A stretch of DNA of 64,000 bases from Bradyrhizobium barranii subsp. apii (GCF_011516635.5 NZ_CP096255.1:4338501-4402500), one strand, 5' to 3'; positions 27,289-36,458 are shown, numbered from the stretch's first letter. Numbers and translations: made by a program. Notes: a model not told the origin generated them from the letters alone.

Positions 27289-28717
27289 GGGGATGTCCCG
27301 ATCGCTGTTGAACTACGTCGGGTCGACGTTGCCGGAATGAATATTACGCAGCCCTCGTGACGTGGGCAACGGACTTGATTGTCATGCGATCGTGGTGAGC
27401 TTGAAGGGCCGCACGCAGAACCGACAATTGCTTATGCGCCTTCAATCGTCGGAAGCCCTTGTTGGCCTCGATCATACCGGCCGCGACCCATCGCAAGGCC
27501 ATACCGGCATCCCGCCAGCGTTTAACGTTGCGCGTGACGCGGCGAATGGTGCCCATCATGTTCTCGGCGATATTGGTACAGGCGAGCGATCGGCGAAGCT
27601 CCTTCGGCAACTTCAACCGGACGACAGTCAGGATTTCGTCGAGGCCTTCGAGGATACTGGCCGCAACGCCGGGCCATTGCTGGTCGAGTCGACGCGCGAG
27701 ATTGCGGATCAATTTTTCAGCCTTGTCGGCGTCATCGAGCTCCCAGGCCTGGCGCAGCACCCGGCGGGTGGCCGCATGATGCTCTTTCGGCAGGCGTTCC
27801 ATGATGTTGCGCGCCTTGTGGATCTGGCAGCGCTGGATCGCAGCGGCCGAACCGAAGGTGCGGCGGATCGCCTTCGACAACGCCTTCGCGCCGTCGGCGA
27901 TGAACAGTCTTGGCACCGTCGGGTCGAGCCCGCGCGAGACCAGGTTGTCCAGCAGGGCCTGAACCGTTGCTGCATTCTCGGTCGCCCCTTCCACCAGCGC
28001 CAGCGGATGCTTGTTGCCTTCGCCGTCAACCCCGATCGCGGCCACCAGCACGAGATCGTCGTCGAGATGCAGCCCGTCGATTTGGACCACCAGAAGGTCG
28101 AGCGCGGACAGATCGGCAGCCATGAAGTCGGCCAGCCGCGCCGCCGACAGAGCCACGAACCTCCGCGAGGCCGCCGACTTCGAAATCCCCGATCCGGGCG
28201 GTGCCGGCACGTCACCCTCGGGCAGCCGGACGGCGCGGCCGAACCGGCGCGTCGACACATTGATCAGCATCAGGTTCATCGCCCAGCGACCGAGCCAGTC
28301 CTCCTGCGCCGCCGTTTCCCAGCTCGGGATCGTGACCTCGCGGCCGTCCATGCCCCGGACCCGCGGGCGATCGACCTCGATCTTGCCGCCGTGGAAACCG
28401 ATCCGCCCCCGCGTTCGGCCCCAACGGTGCGCCCGCCGCGCCGCATCACGACCGTGGCGCGGCCCGCAGGCCGCTGTCACATCCGCCTCCATCATCGTGC
28501 CGAGCGCCTCGATTCCTGCCGCAAGGCAGAACCGATCGAAGCTCGCTCGCACTTCCGCAAATGATTTCTCCACAGCCCCGGTCGCCGGCCAACCAGCCGG
28601 TGTGATATCTCTCGTCATGGCGTTGCTCTCCTTTGTGGAATCAGCACCCCGAGCCTACCGGCTCAAGGTGGGCAACGCCGACCTCTTCAGAAATTCAACA
28701 GAACCCGGGACATCCCC
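27289..28717 (-). mobile_element. IS256-family element, copy 4 (1,429 bp, reversed)
   Basis: The element is in the opposite orientation to the other three. It is flanked by the 9-bp duplication CGAGTTGCT (27280-27288 and 28718-28726) in the L,D-transpeptidase gene. Confidence 0.95.
27344..28618 (-). CDS. IS256-family transposase (copy 4)
   Basis: The protein is identical to that of copies 1 and 3, encoded on the minus strand. A long antisense frame through the element runs on into the downstream transpeptidase fragment, but it is only a coincidental fusion. Confidence 0.96.
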   Translation of the reverse strand: MTRDITPAGWPATGAVEKSFAEVRASFDRFCLAAGIEALGTMMEADVTAACGPRHGRDAARRAHRWGRTRGRIGFHGGKIEVDRPRVRGMDGREVTIPSWETAAQEDWLGRWAMNLMLINVSTRRFGRAVRLPEGDVPAPPGSGISKSAASRRFVALSAARLADFMAADLSALDLLVVQIDGLHLDDDLVLVAAIGVDGEGNKHPLALVEGATENAATVQALLDNLVSRGLDPTVPRLFIADGAKALSKAIRRTFGSAAAIQRCQIHKARNIMERLPKEHHAATRRVLRQAWELDDADKAEKLIRNLARRLDQQWPGVAASILEGLDEILTVVRLKLPKELRRSLACTNIAENMMGTIRRVTRNVKRWRDAGMALRWVAAGMIEANKGFRRLKAHKQLSVLRAALQAHHDRMTIKSVAHVTRAA

Positions 28718-29720
28718 CGAGTTGCTCTCGCTGCTCCGACAAAAGAAGATGCCAAAATACTCGCCTATCCTTGTGCGCGTCTTCAAGCAAGAGGCGGAGC
28801 TCGAAGTCTGGAAACAGGACACCACCGGCCTCTTCAAAATCCTCAAGGTGTACCCGATCTGTCGGTGGTCGGGGGATCTCGGGCCGAAACTGAAGGAGGG
28901 TGACCGTCAGGCTCCAGAGGGGTTCTATACGATTACTCCCGAGCTGATGAATCCCAACTCCGATTACCATCTCGCGATCAACGTCGGCTTTCCCAACAGC
29001 TTCGACAAGGCAAACAATCGCGACGGCAGCTTACTCATGATCCATGGCGACTGCTCATCGAGCGGTTGCTATGCCATGACCGACGAACAGATAAGCGAGA
29101 TCTATTCGCTAGCGCGGGACTCCCTCGGCGGCCGACTGTCCTTTCAGGTCCAGGCTTATCCATTCCGCCTGACGCCGGCAAACCTGGCGCAGCATCGAAA
29201 TAGCCCGAACCTCTCCTTCTGGAAAATGCTCAAAGTCGGCAACGATCACTTCGAGACGACGCATCTCGAACCTAAGGTGGACGTGTGCAATCGACGCTAT
29301 GTGTTCGATGCGCAAGCTCCACCAAATTCGCCGTATCCTCTCGTGTTCAGTCCCACCGATAAATGCCCCGCGTTTGTTGTGGATTCCAAAATTGCGCGGC
29401 GGGCGCTTGAGAAGCAACGTACCGACGAACTCGAATTCGCGCGATTGCTCAATGACAACGTGCCGGCAGCCCCGATCTACAGCGGACTGGACGGCGGAAT
29501 GAACGAGGCTTTTCTAGCAAAGTATCTGGTCAGAGCGACGCTTGCGAAAGTGATGCCGTATGCATCTTATCTGCCGCAACTGCCGCCAATCCCCTGGGTC
29601 ACCAACGATGGTTCGTTGACGAGTAGATGGTTTGGCACCTCGTTCTCGAAACCGATTGCATGTGATCTGGCTCGTTCCAGCTTCCTGTCGACCGTCGTGG
29701 AAGGAGACGACGGGTGCTAG

Positions 29721-30334
29721 AGCGCCCGGTCTACTTCAGGCTTGCATCCAGAGTCAGCTGCCGGGTCACTGCCAGACCTCGCCAATGCTTTCTCAAGGTC
29801 TGAATACGCCCGGAAGCGGAGTGCGATGAAGCGCTGCGCGAGTCGGCTCGGGCTAGGTGTGGACCCATGCGTCTCAGCTAAGAGCGAGTTATTCGATCAA
29901 CTCGTCGGCGCGGGTGAGCAATTTCGGTGGGAACGCCTTCGCGCAAATTAAGATTACGAAGTGCACTCGCGCGTTAACTGCTTTCCATCCCGCTGCCACT
30001 GCGAGGTTAAGGCGGCCACTCGGCGAATGCTCGGGTGCAGGTCTGCTATGGGTCATTCGCGTCATTTTTGGCCTGTTTGCCGGATGTCTTCTTCTCCCCT
30101 GACAGCCGCGGAATAGCACACATCCACCAACCGCTGCTTGGGGCCAATAGGCGACATCGCCGATCAGCCTTTTGCATTCAATGACCTCGTCGTTTCCATC
30201 AACACCTGACGGGCAGGTGAGCTTAACCATCCAGAATCGGTCAAGTGCATTGCCCCTTCGGTGCAAACTGTCTTCTGGCGAGAGATGGGCGTCAACGGTA
30301 ACATTGCGCACACTGTTGGAGCGGGGAGAGACGA
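29721..30334. other. Intergenic stretch with two dispersed repeat types
   Basis: At about 29880-29945 the sequence reads as ELFDQLVGAGEQFRWERL, a spurious translation that I recall from a second intergenic repeat family in Bradyrhizobium-type genomes. At 30035-30165 there is a MSALGQKQ-type copy (CTGCTATGGGTCATTCGCG ... GGGGCCAATAGGCGACATCG). A weak hairpin (CGGGTGC/GCGCCCG, 29711-29728) spans the transpeptidase stop. No gene is seen. Confidence 0.5.
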
Positions 30335-30646
30335 ATGATCTCTGCTTGTTGGCTTGCCGTTTGGATCGCGTGCTTCGGCTTAGGAATGGCCGTGGTCTTC
30401 CGGACGGGGCTTGGTATTGAACGTTGGTCTCCCGCTCTCGGCTTGGCCTATCTCGTAATCATTGGCCCTTCAGTTCCGATCGTAGCTTGGTTGGCCGCGG
30501 ATCAGATCGTAACTGTAGAGCAGGCCAGTTGCGCGGAGTTGGACCCAGCAGCGGATCGGCTGAACGGCATGTCGCCATCCGAATTCCGCGTGCGCTGTAT
30601 CGCAACCCAAGACAATTCGGGTTGGCTTGCTCGTCGCAGAACATGA
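30335..30646 (+). CDS. Small hypothetical membrane protein
   Basis: The 103-residue protein has two hydrophobic segments (about residues 3-20 and 35-55) and a C-terminal tail with two cysteines. A GGGGAGAG lies ahead of the ATG. I do not recognise the family. The next gene fragment, 18 bp downstream, may be in the same operon. Confidence 0.55.
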   Translation: MISACWLAVWIACFGLGMAVVFRTGLGIERWSPALGLAYLVIIGPSVPIVAWLAADQIVTVEQASCAELDPAADRLNGMSPSEFRVRCIATQDNSGWLARRRT

Positions 30647-30664
30647 AAGCTCTGGAGACAAATC

Positions 30665-30779
30665 ATGCCGGAAGCGCTTGAAGTCGAGATATCTGCCTTC
30701 TTCAACAAATACATGGAGACATTCACCACCTGGGATGGTGATCAAATCGCCAAACTCTACTGCGCTCCCTGCATCACCA
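30665..30779 (+). pseudogene. NTF2/SnoaL-like protein, truncated by the IS21-family element
   Basis: Only 38-39 residues remain (MPEALEVEISAFFNKYMETF through KLYCAPCITM), the first helices of an NTF2-like fold that normally has about 130 residues. The frame then runs into the IS21 terminal repeats at 30780. A GGAG precedes the ATG. The missing remainder is not found elsewhere in the window. Confidence 0.7.
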
Positions 30780-30906
30780 TGCGGATTCCGACGAAGCCGG
30801 CCATGCATTCCAATTCGAAGCCGGCCGGGTATTCCGATCTGAAGCCGGCCACCCGTGGCGTCGTTCGCATGGGTCAATTTCATGATGTCGTCGAGGGCTG
30901 GGAAGG

Positions 30907-31659
30907 TCAAGAGACCGGTTGATCTTGAGCGGGTTGCTTCTGCTTCCTGAGGCTCTCTCCTTTGAGTTCGATGCGGTAGGCATTGTGGACGAGGCGATCG
31001 AGAATCGCGTCGGCGATGGTGGGGTTGCCGATGATTTCGTACCAGCGATCGACGGGCAGCTGGCTGGTGACGATAATCGAGCGGGCTTCGTATCGATCCT
31101 CGACGATTTCGAGCAAATCACGGCGCTGGTCGGCGTCGAGAGGTTCTGGTCCCCAGTCGTCCAGGATCAGCAGATCAAGTCGTGCGATCGCCCGCAGCAT
31201 CTTGGTATAGCGGCCATCGGCGCGGCCGAGTGCGAGAGCGGCGAAGAGACGCGGCACACGATGGTAGGCAACTGAGAAGTCGTCTCGGCAAGCCTTGTTG
31301 CCGAGGGCACAAGCGAGCCAGCTCTTGCCGACGCCGCACGGCCCGGTAACAAGGAGATTATGTCGTGCCCGGATCCAGTCGCCAGCGGCGAGTTTTAGAA
31401 AGAGCGTGCGGTCGAGGCCGCGGATAGCGCGGTAATCGACATCCTCGACGCAGGCGGCATGACGCAGCTTGGCGGCTCGAGCTCTGCTTTCGAACCGCTT
31501 TTGCTGGCGCAGCGTTTTCTCGTGTTCCAGGAGCAACGCCAGCCATTCGGCGTGTTCGAGGCTGCGCGCTTCGGACTGGGCATCGAGGTCCTTGAAGCCT
31601 TTGGCCATACCGTGGAGACCAAGGCTATGCAGCAGGTCGAGGGTGGGATGGGTGAGCAT
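30907..31659 (-). CDS. istB: IS21 helper ATPase IstB
   Basis: The 250-residue AAA+ protein has Walker A GPCGVGKSW and Walker B LLILDDWG and is typical of IstB/DnaC-like proteins. The start at 31659 follows AAAGGA; an upstream TTG is less likely. It binds target DNA and stimulates the IstA transposase. It lies 14 bp downstream of istA. Confidence 0.93.
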   Translation of the reverse strand: MLTHPTLDLLHSLGLHGMAKGFKDLDAQSEARSLEHAEWLALLLEHEKTLRQQKRFESRARAAKLRHAACVEDVDYRAIRGLDRTLFLKLAAGDWIRARHNLLVTGPCGVGKSWLACALGNKACRDDFSVAYHRVPRLFAALALGRADGRYTKMLRAIARLDLLILDDWGPEPLDADQRRDLLEIVEDRYEARSIIVTSQLPVDRWYEIIGNPTIADAILDRLVHNAYRIELKGESLRKQKQPAQDQPVS

Positions 31660-31673
31660 GCTGGATAATCCTT

Positions 31674-33209
31674 TCAATGGAAGTAACCGGGGCCGCGCAG
31701 ATTGGGATGTTCGATGATCGCGTCCTCGGTATCGCGAGAACTGCGTTCGAGCTTGTTGGCGATGATGGAGGCGATGCTCTTGTAGGTCAGTGCGCTGACC
31801 GCGACCGCGCGGGCCGCGATCAGCTCGGCGCGTTCGGGATCAATATCCTTGAACAGCCGAAGCACGCCGAGACAGGTCCGGAATCCCTGTTCGGGATGAG
31901 GCCGATTGGCCAGGATGGCGAGAACGAGCCCCTCGGTGTTGGGCCCGATCGACCGCCCCCAGCGCCGGAATCGATCGGGAGTCCACTCGGCGTAACGCCG
32001 ATGCGCACTGGGCATGTGATCGGGATCAGTGCCGTGCCGGCGGCCGCCATAACGGCGCTGGTGAGCAGCAACACGCAAACCCCGATGGAACAACTCGATG
32101 GTCCGGGTGGTGGCGCGAACGTCGACCTGCTCCCGGATCAGGCCGTGTGGAACTGAGTAGAAGAAGCCGTCGACCTCGACGTGATAATCGAGCGAGACGC
32201 GGGCCAGGAGCCATTCCGCGAACTGATAGTCGGCATCCGGCAACGGCGCCAGGACAGGCATCTCGACGGTCTCGAACAATTGTCGGCGGCTGACGCCGAT
32301 CCGGCGCATGACGTGGGCGTTGATGCGCTCCAGCGCGGCGGCGATTGCCGCATTCGCCTCAGCCAGCGAGAAGAAGGTCTGCCGGCGAAGCCGCCCGAGG
32401 ATATAGGTCTGGGCAAAACGCACTCCGGCTTCCACTTTTGCCTTATCCCGGGGCTTTCTTGGCCGTGCCGGAAGGATGCCAACGCCGTAATGGGACGCCA
32501 TCATCCCGTAGCTGCGATTGATTTCGGGGTCGTAGAACGACGCCCGGTGCACGCCGGACTTCAGATTGTCAGGGACGACGAGGCGTGGCACCCCGCCAAA
32601 GAACCGGAACATTCGGACATGAGCCTCGATCCAGTCCGGAAGTGTCTGCGTCCAGGTCGCCTCGGCGTAGGTGTAATTCGAGGCGCCAAGCACGGCGACG
32701 AAGATCTCCGCGTCGCGCACAACCCCGGTTGCGCGATCAACGATCATGATCTTCTTGCCGGAGTAATCGACAAAGACCTTGTCGCCGGCCGGATGGTCCT
32801 GCCGCATCGTCGGAGACAGCCGCCGCTCGAATTCCCGGAATAAATCGCAGAACCGGCTGTAGCCATAACCTTCCGGATGGACCGCCCGGTACTCCTCCCA
32901 CAGCACCATCAGATTGACGCCAGGCCGCTTCAGCTCACAGGCCAGCGAGGCCCAATCCGGCTCCCGGCGCCGGCGGAAGCCGCGCCTGACGCCGGCATGG
33001 GCAAACAGACGTTGTTCAAGAACGGCGTCGGTCAGATCGCCCGCCAAAGGCCACGCCAGCCCGGCAGTCGAGGCACGCTTGAGATTGTCCTGGATCGTGC
33101 TGCGCGCCACCCCGAGCGTGCGCCCGATCTCCCGGGCGCTCACCCCATCACGGGCAAGCCGCAGCATCTGTCGTATCTGTCGCATGGTCAGTTCTCTCTT
33201 GGCCGGCAT
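31674..33209 (-). CDS. istA: IS21 transposase IstA
   Basis: The 511-residue protein has an N-terminal helix-turn-helix (MRQIRQMLRLARDGVSAREI) and an rve-type DDE core (D in VFVDYSGKK, D in VPDNLKSGV, E in RDKAKVEAGV). The start at 33209 follows GAGGGGAAG. The frame extends 135 codons upstream, but that part is the element's terminal repeat and beyond, and is not coding. The gene appears intact. Confidence 0.93.
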   Translation of the reverse strand: MPAKRELTMRQIRQMLRLARDGVSAREIGRTLGVARSTIQDNLKRASTAGLAWPLAGDLTDAVLEQRLFAHAGVRRGFRRRREPDWASLACELKRPGVNLMVLWEEYRAVHPEGYGYSRFCDLFREFERRLSPTMRQDHPAGDKVFVDYSGKKIMIVDRATGVVRDAEIFVAVLGASNYTYAEATWTQTLPDWIEAHVRMFRFFGGVPRLVVPDNLKSGVHRASFYDPEINRSYGMMASHYGVGILPARPRKPRDKAKVEAGVRFAQTYILGRLRRQTFFSLAEANAAIAAALERINAHVMRRIGVSRRQLFETVEMPVLAPLPDADYQFAEWLLARVSLDYHVEVDGFFYSVPHGLIREQVDVRATTRTIELFHRGLRVAAHQRRYGGRRHGTDPDHMPSAHRRYAEWTPDRFRRWGRSIGPNTEGLVLAILANRPHPEQGFRTCLGVLRLFKDIDPERAELIAARAVAVSALTYKSIASIIANKLERSSRDTEDAIIEHPNLRGPGYFH

Positions 33210-33295
33210 CCGCTTCCCCTCGTGGATCAACGAGGGACTTGATGCCTGAAGGACTGACCCAAACGAAAACGCCGACTTCCAAAACCCGGCCGGCT

Positions 33296-34783
33296 TCAAA
33301 TCGGAATGCCGGCCGGTTTCATTTCGGAATCGTGGCCGGAATAAATCGGAATCCGCACAAACGGTGGTCTGTGAAATGGGCGAACTTGATTGCACAACAA
33401 GGACATCTCGACAACGTTCGGACCAGCCCTTGTTCGAGTCGCCGTCGCATCGTCGTGATCGAATTTGGAATGTGACGTTGGGTCCGTAGCGGCAGAACCG
33501 CGGGGTCTGTAATCCGCGGAAACGCGAGCGAGCGGGATCGGCCGGGCGCGCCGAGCGCCTGAGGGGGGAAACGCCTCCCGCTCGGAGATCAGGAATCCGA
33601 AGGCTGCAATGCACATCGTTGCGTGATGATGAAAGCCGCGCCAGCCGCGTCCCTCGAAGTGGCCAAGCCCGACCTCCTGCTTGAGTTCCTGATAGTCGCG
33701 TTCGATGCGCCAGCGCAATTTAGCCGTCTCTACGAGAGTCCGGAATGCCACATCCTCCGGCAATGTCGAGAGCCAGTATTTGGTAGGCTGGTCCTCGCCT
33801 TTCGGCCATTCGATCAGCAACCATTCCTCCAACCGCTGGGTGGTTTGCCAATAATCACGGTGCGCGGCACGGACCCGCACGCGGGCAAAGCGCGAGCTCA
33901 GCTTTTCGTTCGTTCCTTGCCGCCACGTGATGGTGCGCCAAGCTTTGGCCGGCAGGCCGATCGCGAGCGCTTTAACGGCGGCCGGCCGACGCTGACGGTT
34001 GCGGCGCATCAGTTTCGGGGGACGGCCGCGGCCCGACCATGGCTTCGGCGGCAAGGGACCGGTGCCGGGCGCCCATACCGTTGTGCTCGACAGAAGACCC
34101 GCCACATAGGTCAATCCCAGCGCCGTGATCTCCGTGCGCAGATCGCTGTTGTTGCCATAGCCCGCGTCCATCAGCACGACACCACGCGGAAGGCCGGTCG
34201 CACAGGCCCACCGCAACTGCTCCAGCGCGATCTCCGGCTTGGTCCGGAAGCCGACTTCGGCAGGAATGCCCACCTTGCGCCGCCGATCGCAATCCTCAGT
34301 CCATTCCTTCGGAAGATAAAGGCGGTAGGCAACAGGCAGGCTGGCGTGGTGATTGGCAATCGATAATGACACCGCCACCTGGCAATTATCCTGCTTGCCG
34401 AGCTGCCCGCAATATTGCCGTGCAACTCCAACCGAATGTCGCCCCTGCTTGGGAAATCCGGTGTCATCGATGATCCAAGCTTCGATCGGGCCCTGGCGTT
34501 CGATCGCCGGCAGGACCATCTCTCGTACCTTGCCCAGCACCTTCTCATCCGACCAGGCGCCGCTGCCGACGAAATGCAGCAGCGATTGATGTTGGGCGGC
34601 CGTCCGTTCCGGAGCCGTCATCGCCGCCATTGGCTCCACGCTCTTACGACCGCCACAGGCCATGAGGCCGACGCAATAGTCGCGCAGCGGTGCCTTCCGA
34701 TCAGCATGACCGATGACGCTGGCAAGCCCTTCCAAATACGTCGCAAATCGCATCTCACTGGTCTTGGTGCCACGCCCGCTCAT
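33296..34783 (-). CDS. IS701-family transposase with C-terminus replaced by IS21 end
   Basis: The start at 34783 (MSGRGTKTSEMRF) follows GAGGAGG. The DDE residues are in IIDDTGFPKQG, VLMDAGYGNNSDL and WRIERDYQELKQEVGL. From codon RPPFV onward, the last 19-20 residues (RIPIYSGHDSEMKPAG...) are read from the right end of the IS21 element, so the native C-terminus is lost. The catalytic core is complete, but activity is uncertain. Confidence 0.85.
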   Translation of the reverse strand: MSGRGTKTSEMRFATYLEGLASVIGHADRKAPLRDYCVGLMACGGRKSVEPMAAMTAPERTAAQHQSLLHFVGSGAWSDEKVLGKVREMVLPAIERQGPIEAWIIDDTGFPKQGRHSVGVARQYCGQLGKQDNCQVAVSLSIANHHASLPVAYRLYLPKEWTEDCDRRRKVGIPAEVGFRTKPEIALEQLRWACATGLPRGVVLMDAGYGNNSDLRTEITALGLTYVAGLLSSTTVWAPGTGPLPPKPWSGRGRPPKLMRRNRQRRPAAVKALAIGLPAKAWRTITWRQGTNEKLSSRFARVRVRAAHRDYWQTTQRLEEWLLIEWPKGEDQPTKYWLSTLPEDVAFRTLVETAKLRWRIERDYQELKQEVGLGHFEGRGWRGFHHHATMCIAAFGFLISEREAFPPSGARRARPIPLARVSADYRPRGSAATDPTSHSKFDHDDATATRTRAGPNVVEMSLLCNQVRPFHRPPFVRIPIYSGHDSEMKPAGIPI

Positions 34784-34866
34784 GTAGCCTCCTCGGCTGA
34801 TGGTCCATGCTTCAACCATCGCTGATTCCGGCCGGATAAAGCCTGCGGTTTTGTGACTCAGTCGTA
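33358..34866 (-). mobile_element. IS701-family element, one end missing
   Basis: The prophage-side end abuts CTAG at 34867-34870, matching the YTAR-type 4-bp target preference of IS701 elements. The other end is cut off by the IS21 element at 33357. The element's insertion falls exactly at the stop codon of the tail-sheath gene. Confidence 0.65.
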
Positions 34867-36411
34867 CTAGATCGCAATCGCGGTATCGATCCCCCTGTTA
34901 TACTGAAGCCTGAATTGCGCCAGCACTGCGAAGATGCGGAGCTGGTTGATCAGGTCCGGCGGGTAGAGCACGTTGATGCGGTTCGGATCGTTGCTATCGC
35001 GCTCCACGATCAGGTTGGCCTTGAACGCCATCGCGTTCTCGACCAGCCCGTTGAACTCATCCAGGCGATACTGTGCGATCAGTTCGATGGTCTTCGGCGT
35101 CACGATGGCCTGACCTGCGCCAAACCGCGTGCCGTCATCCGCCAGCTTGTGCCTCGGATACTTGCTGGTGATCGCATAGCGCTGGTTGCGGAACAGCCTC
35201 GCCAGCGTGGCCAGCGTTGGCACCAGCTCGTAGGCATCGTCACCCTGACCATAGAGGTTCTTCTGGTAGGTCGTGCTCTCACGCCTGATTGCCGGGACAC
35301 CGTCAGCGTTGACGCCCTGCGTTGCGATCCCGACGCCGGACAGGTCGTTGCACTGCTTCATGGTGAAGCGCTGGTGCTTCGGCGCGGGCAGGCAACCCTC
35401 CATCGCCAGCGTCTGCAACGGGCGCGCCGGGTCGTTCAAGAGAGCGCGCGCGGCCTTCGCGGTGTAAGCCGCCGCCCAGCAGTAAGGCGGCGTCGGCGAA
35501 TGATGCTCGACCCCCATGATGGACAACACGCCGCTATTGTTGTTGGGACCGTAAGTCAGCAGATCGGTGTGGCCGGTCTGGTCGCCGCCCGCGACCGCGC
35601 CAGTGCGCGCTCCGAAGACGTGCCCGTAGAGCTGGCGCATCCAGCCCCAGCGCCCCTCGTCGCCGAACCCGTACTCCTCCTCCAGCAGCGCCAGGCACGT
35701 GCTGTCGGTGAAGCCGGTGGCGACGTATTCGTAGATTTTGTCGCCAAGGTTCGTGAGCGCCTGCGAGATGTCGGGCGTCCCGGTGCCGCCGGCCAGCTTG
35801 TTGCCGGACAGCGTGATTTCGAGCCCGAACGGCACCTGTTCGGCCGCGAGCAAGCCGCCATAGGCCATGCGTACGTCGATGTCGTTGCCTTCGACGCCCT
35901 TCCACTTGCAGGTAAGGGTGACCACGCCTGCCGCAGCAACTGCCGTCACCGGCATCGACAGATCAGCGGTGATCGCGTCCGCGATCTTGGTTGCGGTATC
36001 GTCCACGGCTTCGCCTGCCGCGACGAAAATCTGCACCCTGCGACCGGCGATGTAGACCGGCAGCGTGCCAGCCGAAGTCGCCGCGGTGGCGACGGTGATG
36101 GTGCCGGTGGCGACCACGCCCGCTGCTGGCTGCGCGACCGGGACCACCCACAGCTCCTGCGCAAAATTGTTCTTGGTGAAGAACTCGACCATGCCGTCAA
36201 GCATCGAGCCGAAGCCGAACAGCCTGCGCGCGTCTGCCTGCGATGGCACCGGGATCGGCACGTCGGGCAGCGCCTCGCCGTCGTCGTTCATGGAGCCGAT
36301 GATCAGTGACGTCAGCCGCGAGCGCGGATAACCGGCCATGCTCGGATCGACCTCGACCCAATAGAGCGGCATCCGCCAGCTTTGCGGGATTGAATTGAAT
36401 GACACGGGCAT
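34867..36411 (-). CDS. Tail sheath protein, Mu gpL-like
   Basis: The 514-residue protein starts MPVSFNSIPQSWRMPLYWV after AAGGAG. It has sheath-family features: SLIIGSMNDDGEAL near the start, a KIADAITADLSMPVTA insert domain, and the C-terminal subtilisin-like part with YAITSKYPRHKLADDG and IVTPKTIELIAQYRLDEF. It forms the contractile sheath around the tail tube, so the phage was a myovirus. The stop TAG overlaps the CTAG target of the IS701-family element. Confidence 0.92.
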   Translation of the reverse strand: MPVSFNSIPQSWRMPLYWVEVDPSMAGYPRSRLTSLIIGSMNDDGEALPDVPIPVPSQADARRLFGFGSMLDGMVEFFTKNNFAQELWVVPVAQPAAGVVATGTITVATAATSAGTLPVYIAGRRVQIFVAAGEAVDDTATKIADAITADLSMPVTAVAAAGVVTLTCKWKGVEGNDIDVRMAYGGLLAAEQVPFGLEITLSGNKLAGGTGTPDISQALTNLGDKIYEYVATGFTDSTCLALLEEEYGFGDEGRWGWMRQLYGHVFGARTGAVAGGDQTGHTDLLTYGPNNNSGVLSIMGVEHHSPTPPYCWAAAYTAKAARALLNDPARPLQTLAMEGCLPAPKHQRFTMKQCNDLSGVGIATQGVNADGVPAIRRESTTYQKNLYGQGDDAYELVPTLATLARLFRNQRYAITSKYPRHKLADDGTRFGAGQAIVTPKTIELIAQYRLDEFNGLVENAMAFKANLIVERDSNDPNRINVLYPPDLINQLRIFAVLAQFRLQYNRGIDTAIAI

Positions 36412-36458
36412 GAGCGCGGTCTCCTTCTTCGCCAGTGGTGACGCGGGCAGCGCCCGCT

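Larger units (their letters stand above)
27152..29720 (+). pseudogene. YafK-type L,D-transpeptidase interrupted by IS256 copy 4
   Basis: The 5' part (27152-27288) gives a signal peptide (ALRALVLTAAFFAALSPATCLG); the start is at GAGGTAAGG-TC-ATG rather than the ATG at 27122. The 3' part from 28718 continues ELLSLLRQKKMPKYSPILVR. It contains the YkuD/YafK catalytic segment MIHGDCSSSGCYAMTD, with the nucleophile Cys after the SSSG turn. The restored protein would be about 380 residues and would act on periplasmic peptidoglycan. The insertion separates the signal peptide from the catalytic domain. Confidence 0.88.
30780..33357 (-). mobile_element. IS21-family element
   Basis: The left end is TGCGGATTCCGACGAAGCC and the right end, read inward, TGCGGATTCCGATTTATTCC. 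As is typical of IS21, it starts TG, ends CA and has repeated subterminal units (ATTCCGA...GAAGCCGGCC three times at the left, related units at the right). It contains istA and istB on the minus strand. The flanks (GCATCACCA left, CAAACGGTGG right) do not form a target duplication, implying a deletion or recombination after insertion. Confidence 0.9.

Noticed and set aside
25279..28717. Composite transposon formed by IS256 copies 3 and 4
   Set aside because: Each copy has its own target duplication and there is no shared duplication outside the pair.
28011..29720. 569-codon open frame running from IS256 copy 4 into the L,D-transpeptidase
   Set aside because: Its first 235 codons are antisense to the transposase; only the part from 28718 is real transpeptidase sequence.
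34915..36309. 464-codon plus-strand frame opposite the tail sheath
   Set aside because: It is a shadow of the sheath gene, without start signals.
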